A stretch of DNA of 38,954 bases from DASSYK01 sp036258315 (GTDB lineage: Bacteria; Actinomycetota; Thermoleophilia; Solirubrobacterales; 70-9), in assembly GCA_036258315.1 (NCBI GenBank), contig DATADX010000015.1, positions 1 to 38,954 of the forward strand, given 5' to 3'. A program made the position numbers and the translations under genes. A model generated the notes under the pieces. It searched no databases. It was not told the origin of the DNA and saw nothing but the letters and a program-made list of their open reading frames with translations. Below, piece by piece: positions 29,748-37,187 of the stretch. Numbering within the stretch: the stretch's first letter is position 1; each line of letters begins with the position of its first letter.

Positions 29748-31913
29748 GTGGCGAGCGCTCGGCCTCGACGATCAGCGCAGGGCACGCGAACCGCCGCGAG
29801 CGTGGCGCTCACGGTGATCGGCGCCGTGCTGCTGCTGGCGGGGGCCGTGCTGCTCTACGCCCGGAACGAGGTGATCGACCAGAACTCCTTCGCCGACAGG
29901 GCGGAGGCGGCGCTCGAGGACGACGACGTCAGGAAGGTCGTCAGCCGCGAGATCGTCGTCAACGTGATCGACCGGGGATCGACGGACCTGGTCGCGGCGC
30001 GGCCGGTGATCGAGTCGGTGGTCGACGCGGCGATCGACACCAACGCGTTCCGGAAGCTGTTCCGGAGCGCGGCGGTGCAGGCGAACCGCCTTTTCTTCGT
30101 GCGCGAGAAGAAGAACTTCGTGTTCGACCTCGCCGACGCGTCGGAGATCGTTCGCTTCGGGCTTCAATCCGTTTCGCCGGGCCTCGCCAAGCAGGTCCCC
30201 CCGGACCTGGATGTCGCACTGCTCAACCTCAAGCAGCGCGACTTCGCGCAGGGGACGCTCGACGCCGCCGACTCGATCCGGGTCTTGGGGCTGGTCCTGC
30301 CGCTGCTCGCCGTGATCGCGCTCGCCGGGGGCGTCTGGGTCGCGCCCGATCGTCGCGTCGGTCTGATGCGCGCGGCAATCGCGGTCGCCGCGGTCGGGGT
30401 GCTGGTCGCGATCGCCCTGCTCGTCCTCCGCGAGACCACCCTGAACGGCGTTTACGGCGACGACGAGCTCACCGACGAGGAGGTGCGGGGCGCCGTCGGC
30501 GGCTTCCTCGATGCCTTCTTCGGCGGCTTGTTCGGGTGGGGACTGGTGATGGCCTTCACCGGCCTGGTCGTCGCCGGGGCCGCGGCGGCGCTCGACCCGG
30601 AACAGCTCGAGAACCCCGCGACGCGCCTGCGCGAGCGCGTCACGCGGGAACCGCGCACCACATGGGGAAAGGCGGTGAGGGGGATCGCGGTGGTGGCGAT
30701 CGGGTTCTTCATCGCGCTCGAGCCGGGGCTGGCGCTGCGGCTCGTCGCGATCCTGCTCGGCGCCTACCTCGTCTTCTTCGGCGTCAGCGAGCTGCTGGTG
30801 CTCCTCCAACCGCCCGAGGCCACCGGGGAGGCGGCTCGTGAGGGACGCAAGCGCACCCTGGCGATCACGGGCGGGGTCGGTGCCGCCGTGGTCGCCGTGG
30901 TCGCCGTGATCCTGATCGTCGCTCTCGACAGCGCCGATGACCCGAGCAAGGCGGCCGTCCCATCCGAGGGCTGCAACGGCTCGCCCGAGCTCTGCAAGCT
31001 GCCTCTCAACCAGGTCGCCTTCGCGGGCACCCACAACTCTTTCTCGGCCGCCGACACCCCGGGCTGGTTCATCGCCAACCAGCGCCGCGACATCGAGCGC
31101 CAGCTGCGCGACGGGGTGAGGCTGTTCCTGATCGACCCACACTGGGGAGTTCAGGGTGCCGACGGAAAGGTCCGGACCGACTTCGAGGCGGAGGGGAGAG
31201 ACCGCAACCGCGTCGCCGCGAACCTGCCGCCGAGCGTGCTGGCCGCGGCCGAACGGCTGACGAGCAGCCTCGGTGTCCGCGAGAACGAGGGTGGCGAGCG
31301 CGACGTCTGGCTGTGCCACACCGTCTGCGAGCTCGGGGCGACGAGGATGGAGGAGGCGCTGACGACGATCCGGGAGTTCCTCGACGCCAACCCGGGCGAG
31401 GTCGTGATCCTCTTCATCGAGCCCTACGTGCCGCCGGTCGAGATCGCCGAGGTCTTCAAGCGGAGCGGGATGGACCGCTACGTGACGACGCTCTTCCGCA
31501 GCCAGCCGCTCCCGACGCTCGGCCAGCTCGTGCGCAGCAACGAGCGGGCGATCGTGTTCACCGAGAAGGACGCCGACGGAACCGTTCCCTGGTACCTCGA
31601 CGGCTTCTCGTTCGTGCAGGACACCCCGCTCGGCGCCACGAAGCCGAAGGAGACGAGCTGCGACCTGAACCGGGGAAGCCCAGACAGCCCCCTGCTGATG
31701 CTCAACCACTGGGCCGACGTGTTCCCACCGCGCCTCAAGGCCAACGAGGGCTTCCTGAAGCGACGCTTCATCCTCGAACGCGCCCGCGAATGCGCCCGCG
31801 CCCGGGGTCTCCCCGTCAGCCTGATCGCCTCCGACTTCTACGACACGGGTGACCTCGTCGAGGCGATTGACGCGATCAACGCCGAGCGTACGGCGAGGCT
31901 GGTCGGCTCCTAG
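29748..31913 (+). CDS. Polytopic membrane protein fused to a PLC-like phosphodiesterase domain
   Basis: A 721-residue protein. One N-terminal helix (about 17-38) is followed by an extracytoplasmic segment (39-177) with repeated helical sequences. Then come helices near 178-199, 205-227, 262-282, 310-328, 331-352 and 371-393. The odd count of seven puts the C-terminus outside. Residues about 405-715 resemble the phosphatidylinositol-specific PLC X domain: PLNQVAFAGTHNSFS with His429 and Asn430, GVRLFLIDPHWG, WLCHTVCELG with His524, and IREFLDANPGEVVILFIEPY. The two His are the expected general acid/base pair. Substrate is unknown; a membrane-lipid or GPI-like substrate is inference. Start: GTG at 29748; TAGTTT 9 nt upstream suggests a near-leaderless promoter. 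Confidence 0.88.
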   Translation: MASARPRRSAQGTRTAASVALTVIGAVLLLAGAVLLYARNEVIDQNSFADRAEAALEDDDVRKVVSREIVVNVIDRGSTDLVAARPVIESVVDAAIDTNAFRKLFRSAAVQANRLFFVREKKNFVFDLADASEIVRFGLQSVSPGLAKQVPPDLDVALLNLKQRDFAQGTLDAADSIRVLGLVLPLLAVIALAGGVWVAPDRRVGLMRAAIAVAAVGVLVAIALLVLRETTLNGVYGDDELTDEEVRGAVGGFLDAFFGGLFGWGLVMAFTGLVVAGAAAALDPEQLENPATRLRERVTREPRTTWGKAVRGIAVVAIGFFIALEPGLALRLVAILLGAYLVFFGVSELLVLLQPPEATGEAAREGRKRTLAITGGVGAAVVAVVAVILIVALDSADDPSKAAVPSEGCNGSPELCKLPLNQVAFAGTHNSFSAADTPGWFIANQRRDIERQLRDGVRLFLIDPHWGVQGADGKVRTDFEAEGRDRNRVAANLPPSVLAAAERLTSSLGVRENEGGERDVWLCHTVCELGATRMEEALTTIREFLDANPGEVVILFIEPYVPPVEIAEVFKRSGMDRYVTTLFRSQPLPTLGQLVRSNERAIVFTEKDADGTVPWYLDGFSFVQDTPLGATKPKETSCDLNRGSPDSPLLMLNHWADVFPPRLKANEGFLKRRFILERARECARARGLPVSLIASDFYDTGDLVEAIDAINAERTARLVGS

Positions 31914-31946
31914 CTACCTCCCGGCCCTGCGCCAAGCCGGCATTGT

Positions 31947-32732
31947 CTAGCCAAGCGCGGCGCGCACGAGGTGCAGGTCGGCGCGCAGGGACGCGGCGCC
32001 ACCCGGGGTTTCGACGACAACCGGTGGTCCCGCCGCCCTGATCATCTCGGTCAGCACCTCGGCGCCGATCTCGCCCTTGCCGAGATTCGCATGCCGGTCC
32101 GCGCCGGTTCCGGGTGGATCGCGTGAGTCGTTCGCGTGCAGCAGATCGATCCGGCCGACTATCGCCGAGACTCGCTCGACCGCATCCCCGAGCTCCTCAC
32201 CCGCCGCATGGGCGTGACAGGTGTCGAAGCAGAAGCCGACCTCGACCTCGGTGTCGGCCTTCGAGACCGCCTCCCAGAGCATCGCCAGCGCGTCGAAGCG
32301 GCGGGCGACGGCGTTCTCGCCACCGGCCGTGTTCTCGATCAGGACGGGCACCTCCGACTGGAGCATCTCCAGCGTCCGCGGCCAGCGGCCGACCCCCTCC
32401 GCGATGCCGTCCTCCGCGTGCCCCGCGTGAACGATCACCGCGGCGGCGCCGATCGCATTTGCGGCGTCACACGTCTGCTGGAGGATCTTGCGAGAGCCGT
32501 AGCGGACGTTGTTCCGCGGCGAGCAGACGTTGATCAGGTACGGGGCGTGGACGTAGACGGGCATCGACGACTCGCGAAGCTCGTCCGCATCCGCACGGGC
32601 GGCCGGCTTGCGCCATCCCTGCGGGTCGGAGAGGAAGATCTGGACGCAGTCGGCTTCCAGCGCCTCGGCCGTCTCCAGCGGATGCTCGGGTGAGACGTGC
32701 GCCCCGACGATCGGCCTCTTCCTTTGCGCCAT
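31947..32732 (-). CDS. nfo: Endonuclease IV (AP endonuclease family 2)
   Basis: A 261-residue TIM-barrel Zn-dependent AP endonuclease. It begins RPIVGAHVSPEHPLETA and contains VQIFLSDPQGW, VYVHAPYLINVCSP, VIVHAGHAEDG, VLIENTAGG, VGFCFDTCHAHAAGE and LLHANDSRDPPGTGADRHANLGKGEIG. Together these are the metal-binding His/Asp/Glu set. Family length is about 280, so it is complete. Start: ATG at 32732; a TTG at 32741 would add three residues. It cuts abasic sites during base-excision repair and pairs logically with the Nei2 glycosylase elsewhere in this window. It is 34 bases from the convergent PLC-like gene. Confidence 0.95.
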   Translation of the reverse strand: MAQRKRPIVGAHVSPEHPLETAEALEADCVQIFLSDPQGWRKPAARADADELRESSMPVYVHAPYLINVCSPRNNVRYGSRKILQQTCDAANAIGAAAVIVHAGHAEDGIAEGVGRWPRTLEMLQSEVPVLIENTAGGENAVARRFDALAMLWEAVSKADTEVEVGFCFDTCHAHAAGEELGDAVERVSAIVGRIDLLHANDSRDPPGTGADRHANLGKGEIGAEVLTEMIRAAGPPVVVETPGGAASLRADLHLVRAALG

Positions 32733-32789
32733 CCAGCGCAACAGTGTCCACGACCGACGACCCCGGGGCTGCGCGGGCGACGTCCAGCT

Positions 32790-32820
32790 AGCGCGGCGTG
32801 GCGAGGGGATCCGCCGCGCT
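32790..32820 (-). terminator. Hairpin at the end of the PHP gene
   Basis: AGCGCGGCG (32790-32798), a 13-nt loop and CGCCGCGCT (32812-32820) make a perfect 9-bp stem ending at the PHP stop codon. It separates the PHP gene from nfo on the same strand. There is no U tract. Confidence 0.5.
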
Positions 32821-33896
32821 CATCGCCGTAGGTGGACCGGGTTCGAGAGAAGCCACAGCCGTCCCTCGATCCTCGCCTCGATCCGGTACGCCCCCGGATG
32901 GGCGATGTCCAGGTCCAAGTTCGCCGAGACTCTCTTCTCGATCGCAGCACCGTTGCGGCGCACCGTGACGTCGGCCGGCCGCGGGAGCCGGAGCCGAAGC
33001 ACCGAGCGACCGGCCGCCCCCTCGTCTCCTATCACGATCGAGGTGCCGTCGGCGCGCTCGGCCCAGAGCCGGGCTCCGTGGGCGGGCGCCACGAACGGAC
33101 AGGCAAGCCAGGCGCTGCCGGCACGGAGCGCGGCGAGGAGCGTGCTGCGGTCCGCCGCCAGATCGCCGCAGAGCGGTCGCTCGCAGAGGAGATGTGTGCG
33201 GAGCAGCCGGAAGGTCCGCCAATGGGGGACCGGAGAGCGCACCCTGCCGCGGAGGCGAAATCCGCGCTGGTGGTCGTCGAGACCGCCGACGGCCGGGACG
33301 CGGCGGCGAGCCGAGAGCGCGTCCCAGGTCTCCAGGTGCCGGGCCGGCGGGCCCGACGCCACGGCCGCCTCCGGGTTGCGAAGCCAGCGGACCGCCTCGG
33401 CTGGGGTGCGCCACCCCTCCGCCGCGTCGGTCAAGAGGCTCCACAGTTCGATCCCGTCCGTCCCGCCTTCCTCCTCGAACGCCGGCCACCCGTGCGGCAG
33501 CACGATCCGCCGCGCGAGCGACGGGATCAGCATCCGAGCCCCGCGCGAGAAGGGGTGCGCCGCGAAGCCGACGCCGCCTGCCTCACGAACGGCCGTGGCG
33601 ATCTCCCGCGCCGAGCGGCCCCGATGCGGGATCTCCCTCTCGACGCCGAAGGCGAGGTAGTGGCCGCGCTTCGGGCTCACCTCGGTTCCGACAAGCAGAA
33701 ACACACCGTCGTGCTCGCCCTCCCAGCCGTTCTCGCGCGCGCCGAGCGAGTCGTGGTCCGTCAGCAGCAGGGCATCCGCGCCCGCCCTGCGGGCATCGTC
33801 GAGCAGCTCGGGGACCGTGGCGGTGCCGTCAGAGTAGGTGCTGTGCACGTGCACCAGGCACGAGACGTCGTGCAGTCGCTCCTCGCCGCTGATCAC
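32820..33896 (-). CDS. PHP-domain phosphoesterase
   Basis: A 358-residue protein with an N-terminal PHP metal-dependent phosphoesterase domain: LVHVHSTYSDGTATVPELLDDARRAGADALLLTDHDS (HxH and DHD motifs), VGTEVSPKRGHYLAFGV, GGVGFAAHPFSRG, and a late GGLDDHQRG. The C-terminal third (about 245-358) is strand-rich (ADVTVRRNGAAIEKRVSANLDLDIAHPGAYRIEARIEG) and looks like an Ig-like or beta-sandwich domain. This arrangement occurs in stand-alone PHP proteins of unknown substrate and differs from the polymerase-linked forms. Start: GTG at 33896. It is divergent from the second arsR gene. Confidence 0.88.
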   Translation of the reverse strand: MISGEERLHDVSCLVHVHSTYSDGTATVPELLDDARRAGADALLLTDHDSLGARENGWEGEHDGVFLLVGTEVSPKRGHYLAFGVEREIPHRGRSAREIATAVREAGGVGFAAHPFSRGARMLIPSLARRIVLPHGWPAFEEEGGTDGIELWSLLTDAAEGWRTPAEAVRWLRNPEAAVASGPPARHLETWDALSARRRVPAVGGLDDHQRGFRLRGRVRSPVPHWRTFRLLRTHLLCERPLCGDLAADRSTLLAALRAGSAWLACPFVAPAHGARLWAERADGTSIVIGDEGAAGRSVLRLRLPRPADVTVRRNGAAIEKRVSANLDLDIAHPGAYRIEARIEGRLWLLSNPVHLRR

Positions 33897-33987
33897 GCCT
33901 TGATGCTGGCACCCGGCCGAGCCAGCCGGGTCCCTGCCCTTCGCAGGCGAAGCGGGGCACGCGGCGGGGCGGGCGCCGCATGCCTGC

Positions 33988-34009
33988 TATGGTTAACCAA
34001 ATGGTTAAC
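33988..34009. promoter_or_regulatory. Operator over the second arsR start codon, with -10 TATGGT
   Basis: GTTAACC (33992-33998) and GGTTAAC (34003-34009) are perfect inverted arms around AAAT, which contains the A and T of the ATG at 34001. A TANNNT hexamer, TATGGT (33988-33993), ends exactly 7 nt before the ATG. Geometry and core (AACCAAATGGTT) match the site at 12895-12918, though the two operons are 21 kb apart. Confidence 0.75.
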
Positions 34010-34312
34010 GATCCGTTCAAGGCGATCTCCCACCCGATCCGCCGCGGCATCGTCGAGCGGCTCGCGGGAGGCACGGCCACGGTCGCCGAGGCGACTCGGG
34101 ACTTTCCGGTCTCGAAGCCCGCGATCTCGAGGCATCTCAAGGTGCTAGAGGAGTCAGGAGTCGTGGTCCGCGTGATCGACGGGAGGAATCACCGTCTCTC
34201 ACTGGACCCGCGCGCGCTGGACGACGCGGCCGAGTGGATGGACGTGCAACGGGCGCGCTGGAGCCGCCTGTTCGACGTCGTCGATGACTACCTGAAGGAG
34301 GAACCCCAATGA
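34001..34312 (+). CDS. ArsR-family winged-helix repressor (second copy type)
   Basis: A 103-residue winged-helix protein: PFKAISHPIRRGIVERLAGGTATVAEATRDFPVSKPAISRHLKVLEESGVVV with recognition helix SKPAISRHLKVL, then VIDGRNHRLSLDP as the wing and a C-terminal dimer helix. No metal-binding cysteines. Three in-frame ATGs exist (33980, 33989, 34001). I chose 34001 because it falls at the same position in the operator as in the first arsR. It is only distantly similar to that gene, so this is not a recent duplication. Its stop overlaps the DUF899 start (ATGA). Confidence 0.9.
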   Translation: MVNDPFKAISHPIRRGIVERLAGGTATVAEATRDFPVSKPAISRHLKVLEESGVVVRVIDGRNHRLSLDPRALDDAAEWMDVQRARWSRLFDVVDDYLKEEPQ

Positions 34313-35052
34313 GCATTCGAGGCGCAACACCCCCAGTCGTCTCCCCCAAGGAGTGGAAGGCGGCCCGGGAGAAGCTGCTGGTGAAGGAGAAGGAGCACAT
34401 GCGGGCGGGCGACGCGCTCGCCGCGGAACGTCGGCGGATGCCGCGGACGGCCGTGGAGAAGGACTACCGCTTCGAGGGGCCCGACGGCCCGGCGAGCCTC
34501 GCCGACCTGTTCGAGGGTCGTCGCCAGCTGATCGTCTACCGGGCCTACTACGGCCCGGAGGTCACCACCTACGCCGACGAAGGTTCATCCGAGTCGGGCG
34601 CGGTCCCGGCCGAGGTCGAGGGATACCCGGAGCAGGCCTGCGTCGGTTGCTCGTTCGTCGCCGACCAGGTGGCCCACCCCGCCCACCTGAATGCGCGGGA
34701 CACGAGCCTCGCCTTCGTCTCGCGCGCACCGCAGGCTGAGATCCAGGGCCTGAAGGAGCGCAAGGGCTGGGAGCACATCCCCTGGTACGAGATCACCGAC
34801 GACTTCGACAAGGACTTCGGCGTCGACGAGTGGCACGGGACCAACGTCTTCCTACGGGACGGCGAGCGGATCTACCGCACCTACTTCGTCGACTCCCGCG
34901 GCGACGAGAAGATGGGGAACACCTGGAGCTATCTCGACATCACCCCGTTCGGCCGCCAGGAGGAGTGGGAGGACTCCCCGGAGGGGGTCCCGCAGTCGGC
35001 GCCGTACGGGTGGTGGAACTACCACGACCGCTATGGGGAGCAGGCCGCGTGA
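34309..35052 (+). CDS. DUF899 (thioredoxin-like) family protein
   Basis: A 247-residue protein of the DUF899 family, whose fold resembles thioredoxin. It has VSPKEWKAAREKLLVKEKEHMRAGDALAAERRRMPRTAVEKDYRFEGPDG at the start, LFEGRRQLIVYRAYYGPEV, CVGCSFVADQVAHPAHLNARDTSLAFVSRAP with CxxC, and HGTNVFLRDGERIYRTYFVDSRG, ending WWNYHDRYG. The CxxC pair suggests a thiol redox role but none is established. It is second in the four-gene operon; both ends overlap neighbours by 4 nt. Confidence 0.9.
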   Translation: MSIRGATPPVVSPKEWKAAREKLLVKEKEHMRAGDALAAERRRMPRTAVEKDYRFEGPDGPASLADLFEGRRQLIVYRAYYGPEVTTYADEGSSESGAVPAEVEGYPEQACVGCSFVADQVAHPAHLNARDTSLAFVSRAPQAEIQGLKERKGWEHIPWYEITDDFDKDFGVDEWHGTNVFLRDGERIYRTYFVDSRGDEKMGNTWSYLDITPFGRQEEWEDSPEGVPQSAPYGWWNYHDRYGEQAA

Positions 35053-35171
35053 TCGCCCACGTCTCCGGGATCCCCGCGGAGGAGCTGGTGCCGCTCGCGG
35101 GCGGCACCGGCGGCCTCCTCGTCGTCCGGGCGTGGCTGCGGATGCGGATTCGCGCGAAGATGAAGGGGTGA
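35049..35171 (+). CDS. 40-residue microprotein in the arsR-DUF899 operon
   Basis: The GTG at 35049 overlaps the DUF899 stop (GTGA) and its TGA at 35169-35171 overlaps the GTG of the AHSA1 gene (GTGA). The 40 residues read MIAHVSGIPAEELVPLAGGT then GGLLVVRAWLRMRIRAKMKG: a short amphipathic start, a hydrophobic stretch (about 14-28) and a strongly basic end, as in a single-pass membrane or membrane-associated peptide. The double 4-nt overlap argues that it is translated. I recall similar short sequences starting with an AHVxGIPxEEL motif beside such operons, but cannot verify this. Function unknown. Confidence 0.65.
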   Translation: MIAHVSGIPAEELVPLAGGTGGLLVVRAWLRMRIRAKMKG

Positions 35172-35608
35172 ACGAGCGGCCCACCCTGACCATGGAGCGG
35201 ACCTTCGCCGCTCCGGCCCAACGCGTCTTCGAAGCGTTCACCAGCGAGGAGGTGATTCGCCGCTGGTGGCAGGCCGGCGACGGTTGGGACACGCCCGAAG
35301 CCCGTGTAGATCTGCGCATCGGCGGCGAGCTGCGGGTCGTGATGCACGACCCTCACAAGAACGCCCTCTACGGAGGCGGCGGCCGCTACACGGAGATCGA
35401 CCCGCCGTCCCGGCTCGTCTTCACCTGGGTCTGGGACGACGACCGCGACCAGGTCGAGCAGGTGATCGAGATCGACTTCGACGAGCGCGACGGCGAGACG
35501 ACCGTGCGCTTCACCCACCGCAACCTCTGGGACGACGAGACCGTCGCAGACCACGAGGACGGCTGGAGCAAGGTGTTCGAGAACCTCAGACGCGAGGTCG
35601 AGGCCTGA
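35168..35608 (+). CDS. AHSA1/SRPBCC-domain protein
   Basis: A 146-residue SRPBCC protein: LTMERTFAAPAQRVFEAFTSEEVIRRWWQAGDG, ARVDLRIGGELRVVMHDPHKN, YTEIDPPSRLVFTWVWDDD, TVRFTHRNLWDDETVADHEDGWSKVFENLRREV. It is the AHSA1 type, like the protein at 13241-13741, but divergent in sequence. Start: GTG at 35168, overlapping the microprotein stop. Fourth and last gene of the arsR operon. The next base after its stop codon begins a tRNA 3'-end fragment. Confidence 0.9.
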   Translation: MNERPTLTMERTFAAPAQRVFEAFTSEEVIRRWWQAGDGWDTPEARVDLRIGGELRVVMHDPHKNALYGGGGRYTEIDPPSRLVFTWVWDDDRDQVEQVIEIDFDERDGETTVRFTHRNLWDDETVADHEDGWSKVFENLRREVEA

Positions 35609-35652
35609 TGGCGAGGGCCAGAATCGAACTGGCGACACCACGATTTTTCAAA
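35609..35652 (-). repeat. tRNA 3'-end fragment (possible attachment-site scar)
   Basis: Read on the minus strand, the segment ends with a complete T arm (GCCAG-TTCGATT-CTGGC, 35617-35633), an acceptor 3' strand CCTCGCC (35610-35616) and discriminator A at 35609. Before the T arm are a variable-loop-like GTGTC and an anticodon-loop-like TTTGAAAA. The 5' half is missing: no GGCGAGG partner or D arm lies within 400 bases. Integration into tRNA genes typically copies the part from anticodon loop to 3' end, so this resembles an att remnant. The parent tRNA identity (Ser, Phe or other) is not certain. Confidence 0.6.
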
Positions 35653-35745
35653 GGCCGCCGAAGACGCGGAAGATCCGTCCTGTTTGCAGGGACTCTCTTG
35701 ATCTAGCCGGGTCTCCTCGGTACATATCGTCGAGCGGTGAGAGGT

Positions 35746-35764
35746 TATAGCCAAGGGCTATACT
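35746..35764 (+). promoter_or_regulatory. Operator palindrome and -10 of the vapBC promoter
   Basis: TATAGCC-AAG-GGCTATA (35746-35762) is a perfect inverted repeat 13 bases before the antitoxin ATG. It overlaps the -10 hexamer TATACT (35759-35764). This is the expected place for autoregulation by a ribbon-helix-helix antitoxin, alone or with its toxin. Confidence 0.75.
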
Positions 35765-35775
35765 TCATTGCCGCC

Positions 35776-36030
35776 ATGCCCAAGGTGATGGTCTCGATGC
35801 CCGACGAGCTGCTCGCACGGATCGACCGCGAGGCCGACGCCAGGCAGAGCAGTCGCAGCGCCTTCCTCCAGGAGGCGGCGCGGCGGGAGCTCGGCTGGCC
35901 CGATCCCGCGGAGATCGACGCGGCGCTGGAGCGTGGACGTGCGGCGCTCGCCGGAGCTGGCGGCTTCGAGTCCGCCAAGTTGATCCGCGCTGAGCGTGAT
36001 GCCCGCGAGAAGCGCGATCGACGTCGTTAG
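35776..36030 (+). CDS. Ribbon-helix-helix antitoxin (VapB/HicB-like)
   Basis: An 84-residue protein. KVMVSMPDELLARIDREADARQSSRSAFLQEAARREL is an RHH DNA-binding domain (strand residues KVMVSMP, helices DELLARIDREA and SRSAFLQEAARR). The rest is a charged, probably disordered tail (SAKLIRAERDAREKRDRRR) that should wrap and block the toxin. Start: ATG at 35776; a GTG at 35737 would add 13 residues and pass through the operator. It overlaps the toxin gene by 32 nt. Confidence 0.88.
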   Translation: MPKVMVSMPDELLARIDREADARQSSRSAFLQEAARRELGWPDPAEIDAALERGRAALAGAGGFESAKLIRAERDAREKRDRRR

Positions 36031-36448
36031 CGACGCCAACGTCGCGCTGAAGTGGTTCCATGCCGAGGGCGAGGAAGAGGTCGAGCCTGCCCGAACGCTG
36101 CTGGCGGCTCACAGGGAGCGCACCATCTCGCTCATGGTGCTCGACCTCACCGCGTATGAGGTCGGGAACGCGCTCTTGCGCGGGCGCGTCAAGGCCCGCG
36201 CCGACCAGGTCGCGACGGTGATCGAGGCGCTGGGCCAGATCTGTCCCGCCGTCCGTCCCCATGCAGTAGAGCTTCGCGTAGCGATCGAGCTCGCCGAGCA
36301 GCATGCGCTCACCGTTTACGACGCCGCCTACGCCGCGGTCGCCCGAAGTCGCGACGCGACGCTGGTGACGCTGGACCGGGACCTGCTCGACGCCGGGCTG
36401 GGGCGTCGCCCGAGGGAGCTTGCGGCCGAGCTCGGCAATTCGGGCTGA
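35999..36448 (+). CDS. PIN-domain toxin (VapC family)
   Basis: A 149-residue PIN ribonuclease. VVSDANVALKWFH gives the first catalytic Asp, LDLTAYEVGNALL the Glu, HALTVYDAAYAAVARSRDATLVTLDRDLL the last two Asp. All four acidic residues expected in VapC are present, so the toxin should be active. VapC enzymes cut tRNA or rRNA and halt growth until bound by the antitoxin. Start: ATG at 35999, inside the antitoxin gene (GTG 35996 is one codon upstream). Confidence 0.9.
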   Translation: MPARSAIDVVSDANVALKWFHAEGEEEVEPARTLLAAHRERTISLMVLDLTAYEVGNALLRGRVKARADQVATVIEALGQICPAVRPHAVELRVAIELAEQHALTVYDAAYAAVARSRDATLVTLDRDLLDAGLGRRPRELAAELGNSG

Positions 36449-36510
36449 TTGCGGTCCGTTCCATTCCTCAAGCAATCCGGATCGTCGAGTTGACGAGCTA
36501 AGGTCGGCGC

Positions 36511-36897
36511 GTGGGCCAGACCTTGGATCTGCTCAACGTCTATGAGGAGGCGTCGAGCTGCGCCGAGGCCGAGAGGGCGCTCGATGCTCTGCGGGAGAAC
36601 GGGGTGCTGGTCGGGGTCGAGCTGGGAGACCTGTATGACGACCTGGCGACCGCCGCGGGCGAGGAGGGAGACTTCCTGTCCGCCGCCCGGGTCCAGCGGA
36701 GGGCCTGGGAGCTCGGCTGCGAGCGCCCTGATATCGCGCGCGAGATGCTGGGCTGGTATCTGCTCAAGGCGGGCGACGTCGAGGCAGGCGAGGAGCATTT
36801 CGCCAGGCTGAGAAAGGAGTACGGATCGGAGGATCTCGAGCTGCTCGCCCTGATCGGAAATGCCCGTCTGGACTCGGGGCTGGGCGAATCGGCTTGA
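36511..36897 (+). CDS. Unknown helical-repeat (TPR-like) protein
   Basis: A 128-residue protein that I do not recognise. It is mostly helical with paired-helix segments reminiscent of TPRs: LGDLYDDLATAAGEEGDFLSAARVQRRAWELG, then AREMLGWYLLKAGDVEAGEEHFARLRKEYG. TAAGGT, a TANNNT hexamer, ends 6 nt before the GTG at 36511, supporting this start as leaderless. Its TGA overlaps a TTG start of the next open frame (TTGA), and the helix-rich reading could be one longer protein interrupted by a frameshift there. Located next to the vapBC pair on accessory DNA. Confidence 0.65.
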   Translation: MGQTLDLLNVYEEASSCAEAERALDALRENGVLVGVELGDLYDDLATAAGEEGDFLSAARVQRRAWELGCERPDIAREMLGWYLLKAGDVEAGEEHFARLRKEYGSEDLELLALIGNARLDSGLGESA

Positions 36898-37151
36898 AGG
36901 ACGCCCTGATCGACACTGAGGACGGCAGCCTGATGGTCACTCTTGGGATCTACACCCATCAGGCGATTTCGCTCGCCTCGGACGGCGACCCCACCGAACT
37001 CCGGCTGTTCCAACCGGTTGCCTCCTTGGACTGGAGGGAATGGGTCAGCGTCGACGACCCACAGTGGGACGTCCCGTTGCATCTCGCCGTTGCGCCTCGT
37101 TGGGATGCCGCGGCCGCGGAATACCTCGCGGCGGTTGACGCGGCCGGCTAA
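36894..37151 (+). CDS. Unknown small protein, possibly the frameshifted C-terminus of the preceding gene
   Basis: An 85-residue open frame starting at TTG 36894, overlapping the previous stop by 4 nt. It reads as plausible coding sequence (DALIDTEDGSLMVTLGIYTHQAISLASDGD, SLDWREWVSVDDPQWDVPLHLAV), with no family that I recognise. TTG is a weak start and there is no ribosome-binding site, so translation would depend on coupling, or else this is the tail of the 36511 gene displaced by one base. The nearby SnoaL gene also has single-base shifts. Confidence 0.45.
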   Translation: MKDALIDTEDGSLMVTLGIYTHQAISLASDGDPTELRLFQPVASLDWREWVSVDDPQWDVPLHLAVAPRWDAAAAEYLAAVDAAG

Positions 37152-37187
37152 TCCGACCCCCGCCCTCTAGCGGACGCGGTGGGCGGC

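Noticed and set aside
29772..31709. Long minus-strand open frame opposite the PLC-like gene
   Set aside because: Composition and absence of motifs show that it is a shadow; the plus-strand frame has PLC motifs and membrane helices.
35609..35700. Complete tRNA or tmRNA gene
   Set aside because: Only the 3' half pairs; no 5' acceptor strand or D arm was found within 400 bases upstream on the minus strand.
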